From contig CP142455.1 of assembly GCA_038049695.1 (NCBI GenBank), forward strand, positions 23,287,501-23,351,500: 64,000 nt of DNA, given 5' to 3'. Shown here one piece after another: positions 44,024-56,261 of the stretch. Below the pieces are notes generated by a model, which saw nothing but the letters and a program-made list of their open reading frames with translations, did not search any database and was not told where the DNA came from. This DNA comes from Cinnamomum chago (lineage: Eukaryota > Streptophyta > Magnoliopsida > Laurales > Lauraceae). Position 1 is the stretch's first letter. The number at the start of each line of letters is the position of its first letter. The position numbers were made by a program, and so were the translations under genes.

Positions 44024-47000
44024 TCAATCCTGATACACAGGATTGATCAGAGGAATTTCATTTTCCGTTGGAGGAACAATCTCTAAGAATGATTTTAAAC
44101 ATTGTAAATTAACTTTAAAAGAGGTACCATTCGATGGATCAATGAAGGTCACTGCCCCAAATAGAAATACTTCTTGAATAATGTTGGGGCTTGTCCAACG
44201 AGATCTTATCTTTCCAAGGAAAAGATGAAGTCGAGAATTGTACAAGAGGACTTTTTGAGACGAATGAAAAGACTTCCTTAATATCCATTTATCATGAACG
44301 GCCTTAGTCCTGTCTTTGTAAATTCTTGAGTTCATATAAGCCTCGTTTCTCAATTCTTCTAATTCATTTAGATCAAGGGTTCTTTTCTCCTCCGCCTTGT
44401 CTAGGTCAAGGTTCAGTTGTTTTATTGCCCAATAAGATTTATGTTCCAGCTCCACCGAAAGGTAGCAGGCTTTCCCATATATAAGCCAATATGGAGACAT
44501 CCCAATTGGGGTCTTATACGCAGTTTGATAAGCCCACAAAGTATCATTTAGCTGTAAAGATCAATCCTTACGATTTGGTTTTACCATGGTCTCCAAAATT
44601 CTTTTGATTTCCCTATTTGAAACCTCTACCTGCCCAGTTGTTTGAGGTAATAGGGGGTAACCATTTTATGTGTAACACCATAATTTTTAAACAAACTCTC
44701 AATGATGCGGTTACAAAAGTGAGTGCCCCCATCACTAATGATGGCACGTGGAGTTCCAAAACGGGTAAAGATGTTGTCCAAGATAAACTTTTTGACCATT
44801 TTAGCATTATTATTCCGACAGGGGACTGCTTCAATCCCCTTGGACACATAATCAACTGCAACGAGGATATAATGAAAACCAAAGCTCGGGGGAAAAAGTC
44901 CCATAAAGTCTATACCCCAAACATCGAATAACTTGACGACCAAAATTGGGTTTAGAGGCATCATATTCCTTTTGGAAATTGAACCCAATTTTTGACACTG
45001 CTCACATGCCTTACAGAAATCATGTGCATCTTTAAATAAAGTTGGCCAGTAAAATTTAGATTACAAAATTTAATGAGCGGTCTTCTTAGCAGAAAAATGG
45101 CCACCACAATCATGCGAGTGGAAAAATGAGATAACACTATTTATTTCATGGTCAGGAATGCATCTCCTAATGATTTGGTCTGGGCAGTATTTAAAAAGGT
45201 ATGGTTCATCCCAAAAAAATTGTTTTACCTCAGTGAAAAACTTCTTTTTATCTTGTTGCATCCATTCTTTTGGTATTTCACCCGAAGCTAGAAAATAAGC
45301 AATGTCAGCATACCATGGAGAATGGGAAAATGAGGCAAATAATTGCTCATCAGGGAAAGTTTCCTAGATTGGTAGGGGTTCTAAAGTTCTGGAGAGGACA
45401 AGACTAGACAGATGATCAGCCACCACGTTTTCTACTCATTTCTTATCCTTGATTTCGATATTGAACTCTTGGAGTAAAAGGATACATCTGATCATTCTGG
45501 GCTTAGCATCTTTCTTGGAAAGAAGGTACTTCAATGCAGAATGGTCAGTAAAGATCACAATTTTAGATCCAATTAAGTAGGAACAGAATTTATCTAGTGC
45601 ATAGACCACAAGTAATAATTCTTTCTTTGTTGTAGAATAATTGATCTGAGCATTGTTTAAAGTCCTTCTAGAATAGTGAATCACATATGGCTTTTTGTCC
45701 CTACATTGCCCAAGAATTGCCCCAACCGCATAATCGCTAGCATCACACATGATTTCAAAGGGCAAACTCCAATCTGGACGTTGCATAATTGGAGCAGTCG
45801 TCAACATGTCCTTAAGCTTGGTAAAAGCTGTTTAGCATGCCTTCGTCCACTCAAATTCTATTTCCTTTAGTAGAAGCTTGCATAATGGTCTAGAATCTTT
45901 TATGAACCTTCTATAGAATCCGGCATGCCCTAGGAAAGATCTTATGTCTCTTATGGTTTTTTGGGAGGGCAAATTGGAAATTAAGTCGATTTTGGTTTTG
46001 TCCACTTCCAATCCTCTAGATGATACAACGTGGCCAAGGACAATCCCTTGTCTTACCATAAAATGACATTTTTCCCAATTCAATACTAAGTTCTTTTCTT
46101 CACACCTAAAGAGGACCTTAGTTAAGTTGCTCAATCAATCTTGGAATGAATCTCCAAAAACTGAAAAATCATCCATGAAGACTTCGAGAAAATGTTCCAC
46201 CATATCACTAAAAATACTCAGTATGCACCTTTCAAAGATTGCAAGAGCATTGCACAGCCCAAAGGACATCCGTCGGTAAGCAAAGGTGCCAAAGGGGCAT
46301 GTGAAAGTTGTTTTCTCTTGGTCTTCCGGGGCGATCTCTATCTGATTGTATCCAAAATATCCATCTAAGAAACAATAATACTCGTGGCCAGCTACCCTTT
46401 CCAAAAGTTGGTCTAAGAAGGGTAGGGGGAAATGATCCTTTTGTGTGACAGTATTTAACTTTCTGTAGTCGATACAAACTCGCCAATCTGTGGGTACACG
46501 GGTTGGGACGAGCTCATCATTATCATTGTGGACTACAGTAACGCCGGCCTTTTTAGGTACAACTTGGGTAGGACTGACCCATTGACTATCCGAAAAGTTT
46601 CAAAACTTTGGCCCTAACCACTTCTTGCATTGTGCGGTTTAACCAGCTTTGCATCTAACGGGAGGGTTTTACATTCTCCTCCAAATAGATATAATGTGTA
46701 CACACGAGGGGATTAATTCCCTTAATGTCAACCACGGTCCAAGTTTGAGCACTTCTAAGAGTTGGACTTCTTGGTCCTTGTCAAGGTGTGCAGAAATGAC
46801 TATAGGAAATGCTTCATTTTCTCCAAGGTATGCAGATTTCAGGTGAGAGGGCAAGGGTTTCAACTCAGATTTAGGTGGCCTCACCTAAGATGGAAGAGAC
46901 GAGGTACCAGTTGGCACCAGCTCTTCAAAAGAGGGTTTGCCTACAGTGTTAACCATTTCAACAGTGCTATCATGTGTTCCTTCGCAGCGAGTCAGGTCCT

Positions 47001-47110
47001 CAATTTACTTAATGGAATCAGAGATCGATTTTTCAAAAGTTTCCGCTGTAAGAACACCGATCAAATCTAGTTCTTCAAAGTCAATGTTATCATCCCGTGG
47101 TTAAGCTTTC
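44024..47110 (-). pseudogene. Athila-like Ty3 pol remnant
   Basis: Minus-strand polyprotein pieces in the proper order. There is an N-terminal linker with LPSHLKSAYLGENEAFP near 46840. The reverse transcriptase follows, with WRVCIDYRKLN near 46460, GYFGYNQIEIAPEDQEKTTF near 46350 and VFMDDFSVFGD near 46165. RNase H is at about 45436-45807, with CDASDYAVGA and YSTTKKELL. An integrase zinc region with HSHDCGGHF lies near 45110, and the integrase core [16 protein letters not shown] and ISDGGTHFC near 44720-44925. A C-terminal integrase part ends at 44024. The DVWGIDFMG and SYLGEN-type words are typical of the Athila lineage. At least eight stops or shifts break it, for example TGA at about 46135 and TAA at about 45832. 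Confidence 0.9.
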
Positions 47111-47652
47111 ATTTTGAGCATCATGTCGCACGTGCTTTTAACCCTTTTTCAAGCATCCTTACACACATGTTTTCAAATAAAGCCCACCCTTTCCCCGCCA
47201 AGGGATTCGAGGAGGGTATCCGGGGAACGGAGTTGATCCCCCTCCCCCTCGATGAATTTGGCACTAAGCCCCCTTTTATTTTATTTTATTTTTCATCATT
47301 TTTAGTACTTTTTCTTTTTTTCTTAGCTGAATGAAATAGATAAACAATACTTGACTTTTATTTTGGGTTGCAAATCAATGAATTGGGAGTGTACTAGGGC
47401 TTATAGTTGTTGATTTCACCTCCAACCACATGCATGCCCTTTTGATATAATTTTATATTGCCACTGGTGATCGCATTGGAGCCATATATGAATGGGACAT
47501 GATAATGGGCTACTGAACATTGGGTTTCATGTTCATCATCTTGTGAGACTACCTTTATTGTTCTTGTTGGAATTATATTTCTCAATGCTCATGGGTGGAT
47601 TATGATTTAAAATGATTTTTTTTAATTAGGAGATGTTGGATTTTCTGTAAGA
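47111..47652. other. Unassigned stretch upstream of the Athila-like pol
   Basis: Contains a C-rich part near 47180-47270 that may belong to the same element. A 63-codon minus-strand open stretch (47394-47585, contains QCSVAHYHVPFIYG) has no family I recognise. Confidence 0.35.
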
Positions 47653-47660
47653 GTGCATGT

Positions 47661-48512
47661 AGAGATGTCAAACGGGTCGGGCCGGGCCGGCATGGCCAGC
47701 TCCAGCCTCGGCCTGCCAGGGAAATACCCTGGCACGGCCCGCCATGGGGCGGGCTGGAGCAGGCCGGGCCAGGCGCGCCTGCTCTGTTTTTTTTTTTTTC
47801 AGTATTAAAAAAAATAGAATACAAGCACGGCCCGCTGATCACTTTCATTTATGGGCCCCATTATGGATCCCACTCTATAAATGAGAAAAATGCATAGGAA
47901 CCTGTAAGAACAGGCAATTGATTTTGTTGATTTGGCTGTTGTAGCTTTGGGCTTTCTTGGACATCTCATCAGCAGTGGACTTGAGCCAATCAGGGTTGCC
48001 ATGGGAATCCCTGCAGGCGTTGATCATCTCAATGACATGGTCCATGAAGAAAAGGACCAGACTTACTGTTGGTCTTAAAAAGCCCAATACATGCATTATG
48101 TTCATCAGGTTGTGCAAAGGTTATTAGTGGTTTTATGAAATGGCTCCAGATATGCATGCATTATGTTCATTAGGTTCTTTTTCATGGTGTTCAGAATCAT
48201 ACTCCTTGTCAAAGTCCCTCCATGCTTGTTAATGACATTTTCTATCATATAAATACCCATTATATGACTGTTTTTTGAGGGTAAAATGGATATTTTTTTT
48301 TAAAAAAAAAGTCACTTTTGGGCAGGCCGTGCCTTGCGGGCCAGGCGGGCCCATCCTGGCGGGCCGTGGAGGGCAGCCCTTGTGCCAGGTGGGCCCGGGC
48401 CAAACGGGCCAACAGGCCCAGACTCCTCAATCAGTGCCTTGCGGGCCGTGCCGTTGACCGTGCCACGGGCCGTTGACTGGCGGGCGGGCGGGCCGGCCCA
48501 TTTGTCATCTCT
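47661..48512. mobile_element. hAT-like element with GC-rich ends
   Basis: 852 bp beginning AGAGATGTCAAACGGG and ending, on the other strand, AGAGATGACAAATGGGCC. Both ends continue into long GGGCC/GGCGGGCC-rich subterminal blocks. It is flanked by GTGCATGT at 47653-47660 and GTGCATGG at 48513-48520 (7 of 8). The middle (about 47830-48130) has quite different composition and a minus-strand open stretch. Confidence 0.75.
47875..48117 (-). pseudogene. Unrecognised coding-like insert in the hAT-like element
   Basis: Eighty codons on the minus strand, with a plausible host-protein composition (VIEMINACRDSHGNPDWLK, then a helical SKKAQSYNSQINKI). It has no GC-rich subterminal character, unlike the rest of the element. 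It may be a captured exon, but I cannot name a parent gene. It could also be a chance open frame. Confidence 0.3.
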
Positions 48513-48516
48513 GTGC

Positions 48517-48771
48517 ATGGCGGATGGCGTCACGACTAAGCCAACGAAAATGTGCATTATGGAACCAGAGTTGACATCTCTAGTTTGCAGTAGAATTTCT
48601 GAAAATGGATACGGTAGTGAACCTTCATGGGAGTCTAAAATTGCAGCTGCCCGATCTGTGTGACTATTTTTTATATGAGAACTTGGTAGCTACACTGTGC
48701 AGCTTAAGCACTATGTTGTTGCACTTCTTTCAATGTAATGATTTTTTTGTAGATTCTCGGATCTCAGAAAC
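48517..48771 (+). other. Unique stretch between hAT-like element and Ty3 LTR
   Basis: A 48-codon open frame from ATG at 48517 to TGA at 48663 (contains SENGYGSEPSWESKIAAAR) looks more protein-like than its surroundings, but I recognise no family. The last five bases, GAAAC, are the target duplication of the Ty3 element. Confidence 0.3.
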
Positions 48772-51408
48772 TGTCACATCCCGGTCTCGAAATCACCCTG
48801 GCCTAGGGTAACCCCCGAGGTGTGTCACACGTACTCCCGTATATTGTACCTGTCTCGAGTCAAATACAACATACGAAGGAGAGAAAATCGACTATTCCAC
48901 ATGTGAGAACACATAACATTTCATATAGTGGAAGTCGTAAGTCATTTATATACGGTATCAAATTCCATCAAGTGTAATTAAACATTTAAGTTTGATATAA
49001 AAGAAATAAACAAATATATACATTATGCTATAAAAGATGGATCAACGAGAGAAACCTATACAACCACTAGCAAAAGTATATTCAAAAGAATTTTGTATGA
49101 CCATAAGAAAAGGATAGTCACACGAACTACGATATCTACAAGTGTAAACCGCACTCTGAGGAGGTGGCTTCTAAACTGGCCCGGGTTCTGGCCATTCTTC
49201 TAGTCCTGGCGGTACCTCCTGGGTGCTCTCCTCTCCCTCCTGGACCTTTTCAGGACCGGGAGCTGCATCTGCGTCTGTGACATCAAATGTAGTATCTCAA
49301 TACGACTATTAAGCAAGTATAGGCAAAATTAAGATTTCACATAATGTTCAATTTGAATTTAAGACAAGTAAATTCGTAGAGATCAAAGATAAATATTAAT
49401 TACGCAATTGTGCAATGTCGAATTTATCATGCCGGTGAATCAATAAATGGGAAAACATACAACTGGGGCTACTACTTTAGCTCATCCTCTCAAAGAGAGC
49501 AATTCTAGTTGGGATGTTACCAGTTGCCCGGCCAAAGGCTAACTGGGTACCCGGTTCTGGAGTTCCGGTACTCCAGGTGACTTACTGCAGTAGACTCTCA
49601 TAACTAAACCAAGTGCTAGCCCCGTCGGGCGTCACAAGGTCGAAGATAGGTAGTGCCGACTCAATCGAATCAAACTAATCAAATAATAAGTGGCTTTAAG
49701 TGAGTTGTAGTTCGAACTATCTAAACTCAAATCATTTCAACTCATATATCATATATACTCACTAATCCACATTGTAATTAAAGATTGGATCAATATACCA
49801 TATTGGAAGGATAATGAAGGATTTAGAGAATTAAACCTCAAAGGATTTTAATGAAGGAAGAACTTAATTGTTTATAATGAGTGATCTATCAATGAAGATG
49901 TAATTCAATATGAAATGCAATAATTTAAAGAATCAAGATCTTTTACTAACCAATTCTACATTCGTTATTTTAGTCTTTCACCGTCCAATACAGGGTAAGC
50001 TTAGTAAACTCAAAGTACTACTACTTTTATTGATGTCACTATGTATATGTGAAAGATACATTGAGTTTCCTAAACTAACCCTCATGGCATCATGTTAGAC
50101 TAATCCATATCCTTTAGACCAATTGATAAGGTTAATGGTTCCATTTTAAGGTCATAAGACCTCGAAAATTCCTAATTTCCTATGGAAGTAAGGGTAGGCA
50201 CCTTAAGTATTCATTTGGAACATTTAAGATGGTTTAAGATAGGGTAGGGATAATAATCCACCCCAAAGGTTGGGTCAAAAGGGTCCAGCTACATCACGAG
50301 GTTCGCTCAAACGGTTTGTTCGCTCGAGCGATGTGTCCAGAATCCAGACTTCCGAATCCCTTCCATTCCATTTCTCATTCCCTTACACTTTCCTTCCACT
50401 ACTAAACCTGAAAAAAGAATGGAGCCTTCATGCTCCCATTCATGCATATAAATACTATTCATTCTTCCAATTAATTCTATTGACTTGAAAGCATTCCAAA
50501 TCATTCATTTAGTAAGAGTTAAGAGCATTGAATAAGAGTAGCATGGAATCAATGAAATTAACAAAATGGAAATCCATATCATGCATATACTTGCCTCAAA
50601 TTTAAGCTTTTCAAACTTCTTATACTCTCTTGATGTGTAAAACCCTAAAATCCTTCACTTGATTCAAACCCTAGACATAATTATCCATTAAAACACTAAT
50701 GAATGCCTATACATGCTTATGAAAGGTTCCTTTGACCTTAATACAACTCAAAAATCCAAAAGAAAGGAGTCTTGACTCATACCTCTCTAAGGAAATTCGA
50801 ATTGAAGAGGATAGGAGATGATGGGGTAATCCCTTGCCAATAAAGAGGAGAGGAAGCTGAAGAAGATAATGTAGATGATGGAGAAGAAGGTCTCCACTCT
50901 TGCTTTCACTTGTGCAAAGCTAAGGAGCTTGGAAAATGGGAGAGAATTGAAAGGAGAGAAGAGAGAAAGAGTTCTCTCCACAGCCCATTCACCCAACGAA
51001 TGACTGGAATGGAAAATGGGTTTGAGTTGGTGAAAGGGATAAAGATAGGAAATTTTGCTAAAAGGTCCATTAGTTGTATACAATTCCACTTTAAGTCAAT
51101 TGATGGCCCACTCATTCAATGAGTGATCAAATGGAGTAACGCTAAATACGAAAATCGACGTGCTCAACGAGATACACGCGATGACACCAAAATGACGCGA
51201 AAACGATGTAAAACGAGAAAATCTAGAATTACGGAAAAGTCCTTGACTCCTGAGTCAACTCAACTCCACTCGCTTATTCGAGCCTCAAGACTCATTTGAC
51301 TCATTCTAAAACGTACTAAGTCGATGAATTTACCACTAAACACAATTACTTAAGCTAAATTCCCATCAATTAACACTAATGACAATTAAATGGGGTTGGG
51401 GTGTAACA
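48772..51408 (-). repeat. 3' LTR of the chromodomain Ty3 element
   Basis: On the plus strand it begins TGTCACATCCCGG and ends GGTGTAACA. It lacks the 22-bp palindromic segment found in the other LTR. It carries one CGCTCGAGCG palindrome at 50321-50330. Confidence 0.97.
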
Positions 51409-51424
51409 TTTCTCCCCCACTAGG
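51409..51424 (-). promoter_or_regulatory. Polypurine tract of the Ty3 element
   Basis: Minus-strand CCTAGTGGGGGAGAA lies immediately before the 3' LTR start TGTTAC, the position where plus-strand DNA synthesis is primed. Confidence 0.85.
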
Positions 51425-54400
51425 ACTCATTCGGTCCTCCGAATGATCTTACCTGCGCGAAGAGTTCGGGATAGTGTCGTGCAACTTGCTCCTCGAGTTC
51501 TCACGTGGCTTCTTCAGGTCCATGGTGATCCCAAAGTAGTTTCACCCATCGAATAGTCCTCGTCCGCAATACTTGCTCTTTGTCATCGATAATTCGAAGT
51601 GGACGTTCGAGATATGTGGAATCAGGTTTGATGTGAACTGCCTCATATTGGATGACATGAGATGGATCCCGGATGTATTTGCGGAGCATAGACACGTGGA
51701 ATACGTCATGGACTCCTGCGAATTCAGGAGGAAGATTCAATCTATAAGCCACATCACCTATCTGGCTTTTGATTTCGAACGGTCCCACATATCTTGGGGA
51801 GAGTTTTCCTTTTTGTCCGAACCGAATAGTGCCTTTCATTGGAGATGTTTTCAAAAATACCCAATCTCCAACGTGGAATTCAAGTTTCCTTCTTCTATTA
51901 TCCGCATAGATTTTCTGTGTCGACTGTGCAGTCTTCAACTTTTCTCTGACTTGAAGGACTTTCTCAGCTGTATCGGCAATAATAGTAGGTCCATGAAAAC
52001 TCCTAGTGCCGACTTCTTCCCAACAAACTGGAGTTCTGCACTTACGACCATAAAGAGCTTCAAAAGGAGGCATTCCAACGGTCGAATGAAAGTTGTTGTT
52101 ATATGCGAACTCACATAGTGCCAAATGTTCATCCCACTCACCACCAAAATCAAGAACGTTGGCCCGAAGCATGTCTTCTAGCATTTGTATAGTGCGTTCG
52201 GACTGTCCATCTGTCCGTGGATGGTACGCAGTGCTGAAGCTGAGTTTTGTGCCCATGGATTGCTGAAAAGATTGCCAGAATGACGAGACAAACCTCGTAT
52301 CTCTATCGGAGACTATCGAGACTGGGGTGCCGTGTAATCGAACGATCTCTTTCACAAAGAGTTTGGCCATTTCATTGAATTTCATACCCTTCTTGAAAGG
52401 AAGGAAATGAGCTGATTTCGTCAGCCTGTCAACTATCACCCAAATTACATTGTTCTTCCGGCTAGTCAACGGTAACCCTGAAACAAAATCCATGGATATG
52501 TGTTCCCATTTCCATTGAGGGATAGACAAAGGATGTAACAAACCCGAAGGTTTCCTGTGCTCAAACTTTACACGCTGACAGGTGTAACACTTAGATACAA
52601 ATTCTGCGATCTCCCTCTTCATATTATTCCACCAAAATCGCCTTTTAAGATCTTTATACATCTTTGTGCTTCCAGGGTGCATCGCATATCTGGCATTGTG
52701 TGCTTCTGTTAAAATTGGAACTATTAATTGATTTGTTTTCGGCACACACAAATGATTTCTAAAATACAAGATTCCATCCACCAATTGAAAATCAGGTTTC
52801 TCTGCAATGTGATCTCTTTTCTTAGCCAAGTTAGGATCTTCGAACTGTTCATTCTTAATTCAATCCATCAATTCTGGTTCATACACTGACATGGCTGCCA
52901 TCATCACCGAGTCATTTAGTAGTCGGACTTCCACATCTAGTTCCTCAAAAGCATCAAATTTAAACCATTGTGTGCCCATAGCCGCAACTAGAGAAGATTT
53001 TCGACTTAAAGCATCAACCACCACATTCCCTTTTCCTGGAATGTATTTGATTGGAAAATCATAATCTTTTATGAATTCTAGCCACGGTCTTTGTCTCATG
53101 TTGAGATCCTGTTAAGAAAATAGGAATTGTAGGCTGCGATGATCTGAATGTACTTCAAATTGTTCTCCATACAAATAATGTCTCCAAAGCTTTAGTGCGA
53201 ACACAATAGCTGCTAATTCCAGATCATGGGTGGCATAATTTCTTTCATGGTTCTTCAATTGTCTCGATCCATAGGCTATAACTTTACCATTTTGCATAAG
53301 AACACATCCTAAGCCAACTCTAGATGCGTCTGAATAGATCACAAATCCTCTTGTGCCCTCAGGTAATGATAAAATTGGGGCGGTAGTCAACTTCTCTTTT
53401 AACGTCTGGAAACTAGCTTCACATTCCTTAGTCCACACAAAAGCCACATCTTTTCTTGTCAACCTAGTCAGTGGGGCTGAGATCTTGGAAAAGTTTTGAA
53501 CAAACCTACGGTAATACCCTGCAAGGCCTAGAAAACTCCCAATCTCTGCCACTGTCTTTGGACTCTGCCAATTTATCACTGCTTCTACCTTCGCTGGATC
53601 AACTCTTAAGCCATCTCGAGTAATAATGTGTCCCAAAAAGGCTACTTCTTCAAGCCAAAAATCACACTTCGCGAGTTTAGCATACAACTGATGCATTCTC
53701 AAAAGCTGAAGTGATGATCTGAGGTGCTCTGCATGCTCTTCCTTAGATTTGGAGTACACCAGAATATCGTCGATAAAGACCATGATAAACTGATCGAGAT
53801 AGGGAGCGAAGATTCTGTTCATCAATGCCATAAATACTGCTGGGGCATTGGTCAACCCAAAGGGCATCACGAGAAATTCGTAATGACCATATCTGGTTCT
53901 AAAGGCTGTCTTCTCAATGTCTTGCTCTCGAACTCTTAGCTGGTGATATCTGGATCTGAGATCGATTTTTGAGAAATAAGCTGCTCCTTGAAGCTGGTCA
54001 AACAGTTCATCGATTCGAGGCAGTGGGTATTTGTTCTTTATTGTCACTTGATTAATCTGCCGGTAGTCAATGCACATTCGGAGAGTCCCATCTTTCTTCC
54101 TCACGAACAACACTGGAGCTCCCCAAGGTGATACGCTAGGACGTATAAGTCCCTTGTCCAGTAAGTCTTGCAACTGACCCTTTAATTCCCGGAGTTCAGC
54201 TGGGGCCATTCTGTATGGTGCCTTTGAAATTGGAGCGGTGCCTGGTACCAAATCAATGGGGAAGTCATGTCCTCTGGATGGAGGCAATCCTGGAATTTCA
54301 TCTGGAAACACATCTGGAAATTCGCACACCACTGGAATTCCTTTCAACTTCACAGGTGGTTTCTTCTCATAGATAAAAGCAAAGTAACCTTCACAGCCAC

Positions 54401-54690
54401 TCTCCAAAAGCTTGACAGCATCCAATGCTGACACAAGTCCAGACTTAGACCTCTCTCGTCGTACACCCTCGAATATCACATTCGACTCAGGCTCCTCCAC
54501 CTTAAAGGTGATCGTCTTGTGGAAACAGTCTACACAAGCATGATATTTCGCGAGCCAATCCATTCCGAGGATGACATCGAAGTCTTGCATCGCTAGGATA
54601 ACCAAATCTGCTGGCATTAATAAATTCCCAATCTGGACACTACATTCGGGATAGTAGTTATCACAAACTACTCTTTTACCCACTGGGGGT
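51425..54690 (-). pseudogene. Ty3 pol: protease, RT, RNase H, integrase, chromodomain
   Basis: Read on the minus strand. The protease continues from upstream (VILGMDWL near 54575). The reverse transcriptase has [14 protein letters not shown] near 54060, [14 protein letters not shown] near 53960, PFGLTNAP near 53860 and the catalytic [12 protein letters not shown] near 53775. RNase H has [11 protein letters not shown] near 53320 and [12 protein letters not shown]. The integrase has the HHCC zinc region with CYTCQRVK near 52580, then DFVSGLP, IVSDRDTRF and TDGQSERT (the D,D,E residues). The chromodomain has VLRTRTIRWVKLLWDHHGPEEAT, whose next codon is TGA where tryptophan is expected, then ELEEQVARHYPELF to about 51455. 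Other lesions: TAA at about 53112 and TGA at about 52860. Chromodomains are thought to steer integration to heterochromatin. Confidence 0.95.
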
Positions 54691-56034
54691 AGTCACCATC
54701 AGCACAAATGGAAGCAACTCAGGTGGTTGCTGAAGGCCACTAGCAAAAGGAGGCGCCACAAAAGGATGTGTGGATCCCGAATCAAACAAGGTCCTTGCAT
54801 TTCTAGAACAAATCAAAACAGTACCTTCTACCACATTACCAGCTGCTTCTGCTTGTTCAAGATTTGCTGCAAAGAGTTACCCAACTTGTTGTGGTAACTG
54901 CCTAACTTGCTGACGCTGTGGTCCTGGCCTTCCTGGCTGAGGTCGTTGCTGTTGCTGAGGTCTCGGAGGAGGTGCAGGTAATGCCAATCTCTGAGGTGGG
55001 GCCTGAAGTGCTGGCCTGGCTGGTTGCTGAGGATATGGTTGCTGTGGTGTTCCATAACTTCCTCTGTTTCTGGGGCAGGCCACTGCTCGATGCTCCATAG
55101 ATCCACAGAGAACACATGCACCTGTGTTTCTCCAACACCTTTCAGTAGGGTGTCCTTTTCCACAAGTTCCACACTAATTAGGTGTGTTAGGGCTAATGAC
55201 TATACCCTTTTGCTTCTTATGTGGAAAGTTCTTTTTGAAATGAGACACGCTTCTCTTAGGATCAGCATTTCTTTTCTTCCTCGCCATTTCTTCTGCAGTA
55301 TAAGCTCTATCTACTGCATCTGGGAAAGTCTCAGGTCTCTTGTACATTATCACATGTTCTTCATACGTTGGGTGAAGTCCACCGACGAATCTCTTCACCT
55401 TCTTCTCTTCTGTGTCTACCAGGTCTTTAGCAAACTTGGACAATTGGGTGAAGGTGTGCCCATACGTTGCCACTGTCATCTGATTCTGCTTGAGAGTGAT
55501 GAATTCTTCTTCTTTCTTCCGGTACAGGTGCTCCGGAATAAACTTGCGGCGAAACAGCTCTTGAAATGTTTCCCATATGGTGGCATTGGGCATGACTCTA
55601 TAAGCATCTCTTACGATTTTCCACCAATCTTTAGCAACTCCTCGAAACATAGAAGTGGTGAGTACCACTCTTTGCTTGTTATCACATACAACTGTTTCAA
55701 ATACATCGTTTATGTGCTCTAACCATTCATCAGCTTGAAGGGCATCTTCCTTTCCTTGGAACTCTGTAGCTCCTCTTTTCCTGAACTTGTCAAACAATGC
55801 ATTCGAGTCCTTTTCTTTTGATTGGATGACCACTTGAGTACCCGGGTTCGTTTGGGGTTGACCTTGTCTGGCCATGACTGCTGCTAGATATTCATTTGTT
55901 TTGGCCATTTGTTCCATTAAGGCCATCATCCTTGCTTCCATTGGGGGAGGATCATTATCTACCACAACAAAGGGTCCTTCATTGCGTGACTCATTATTGC
56001 CACCATTAGTTCCGTTGCCGGAACCGGATGCCAT
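54691..56034 (-). pseudogene. Ty3 gag with two zinc knuckles, and protease start
   Basis: The gag start is taken at ATG 56034 (MASGSGNGTNGG), not at the earlier upstream methionine. The capsid-type retrotransposon gag domain spans about residues 95-240 (ALQADEWLEHI, FRRKFIPEHL, FVGGLHPTYEE). TAG at about 55174 interrupts it. In the same frame two zinc knuckles follow near 55150 and 55105: CGTCGKGHPTERC and CVLCGSMEHRAVAC. A glutamine/proline-rich linker reaches TAA near 54877. The protease active site FDSGSTHPF lies near 54775, and a one-base shift near 54690 separates it from pol. Gag packages the element RNA. Confidence 0.93.
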
Positions 56035-56238
56035 TGTCCTGCAAAACAATTATAAGGGTAAGGACTATCTCTCTACCCATACAGTACTCACACTAAACAT
56101 TAAATACTAGACACGAAAGACTAATAATTAATGCACAACTAGAAATACACTAGCCTAACAACTCTATACTCACAATCGATTCTAACGTACTCTCACAACG
56201 TTTCTAATTTTTTCTAAGTCTTTTGAAAAGACTTTCAG

Positions 56239-56252
56239 GGCTCGGATACTAT
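56239..56252 (-). promoter_or_regulatory. Primer-binding site of the Ty3 element
   Basis: Minus-strand ATAGTATCCGAGCC lies about ten bases inside the 5' LTR. It resembles the tRNA-Met primer site (TTGGTATCAGAGCC) with a few substitutions, which fits the Tekay/Del lineage. Confidence 0.65.
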
Positions 56253-56261
56253 ACTTACGTA

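Noticed and set aside
55874..56110. Plus-strand frames opposite the Ty3 gag and pol
   Set aside because: They are shadows of the minus-strand retrotransposon genes.
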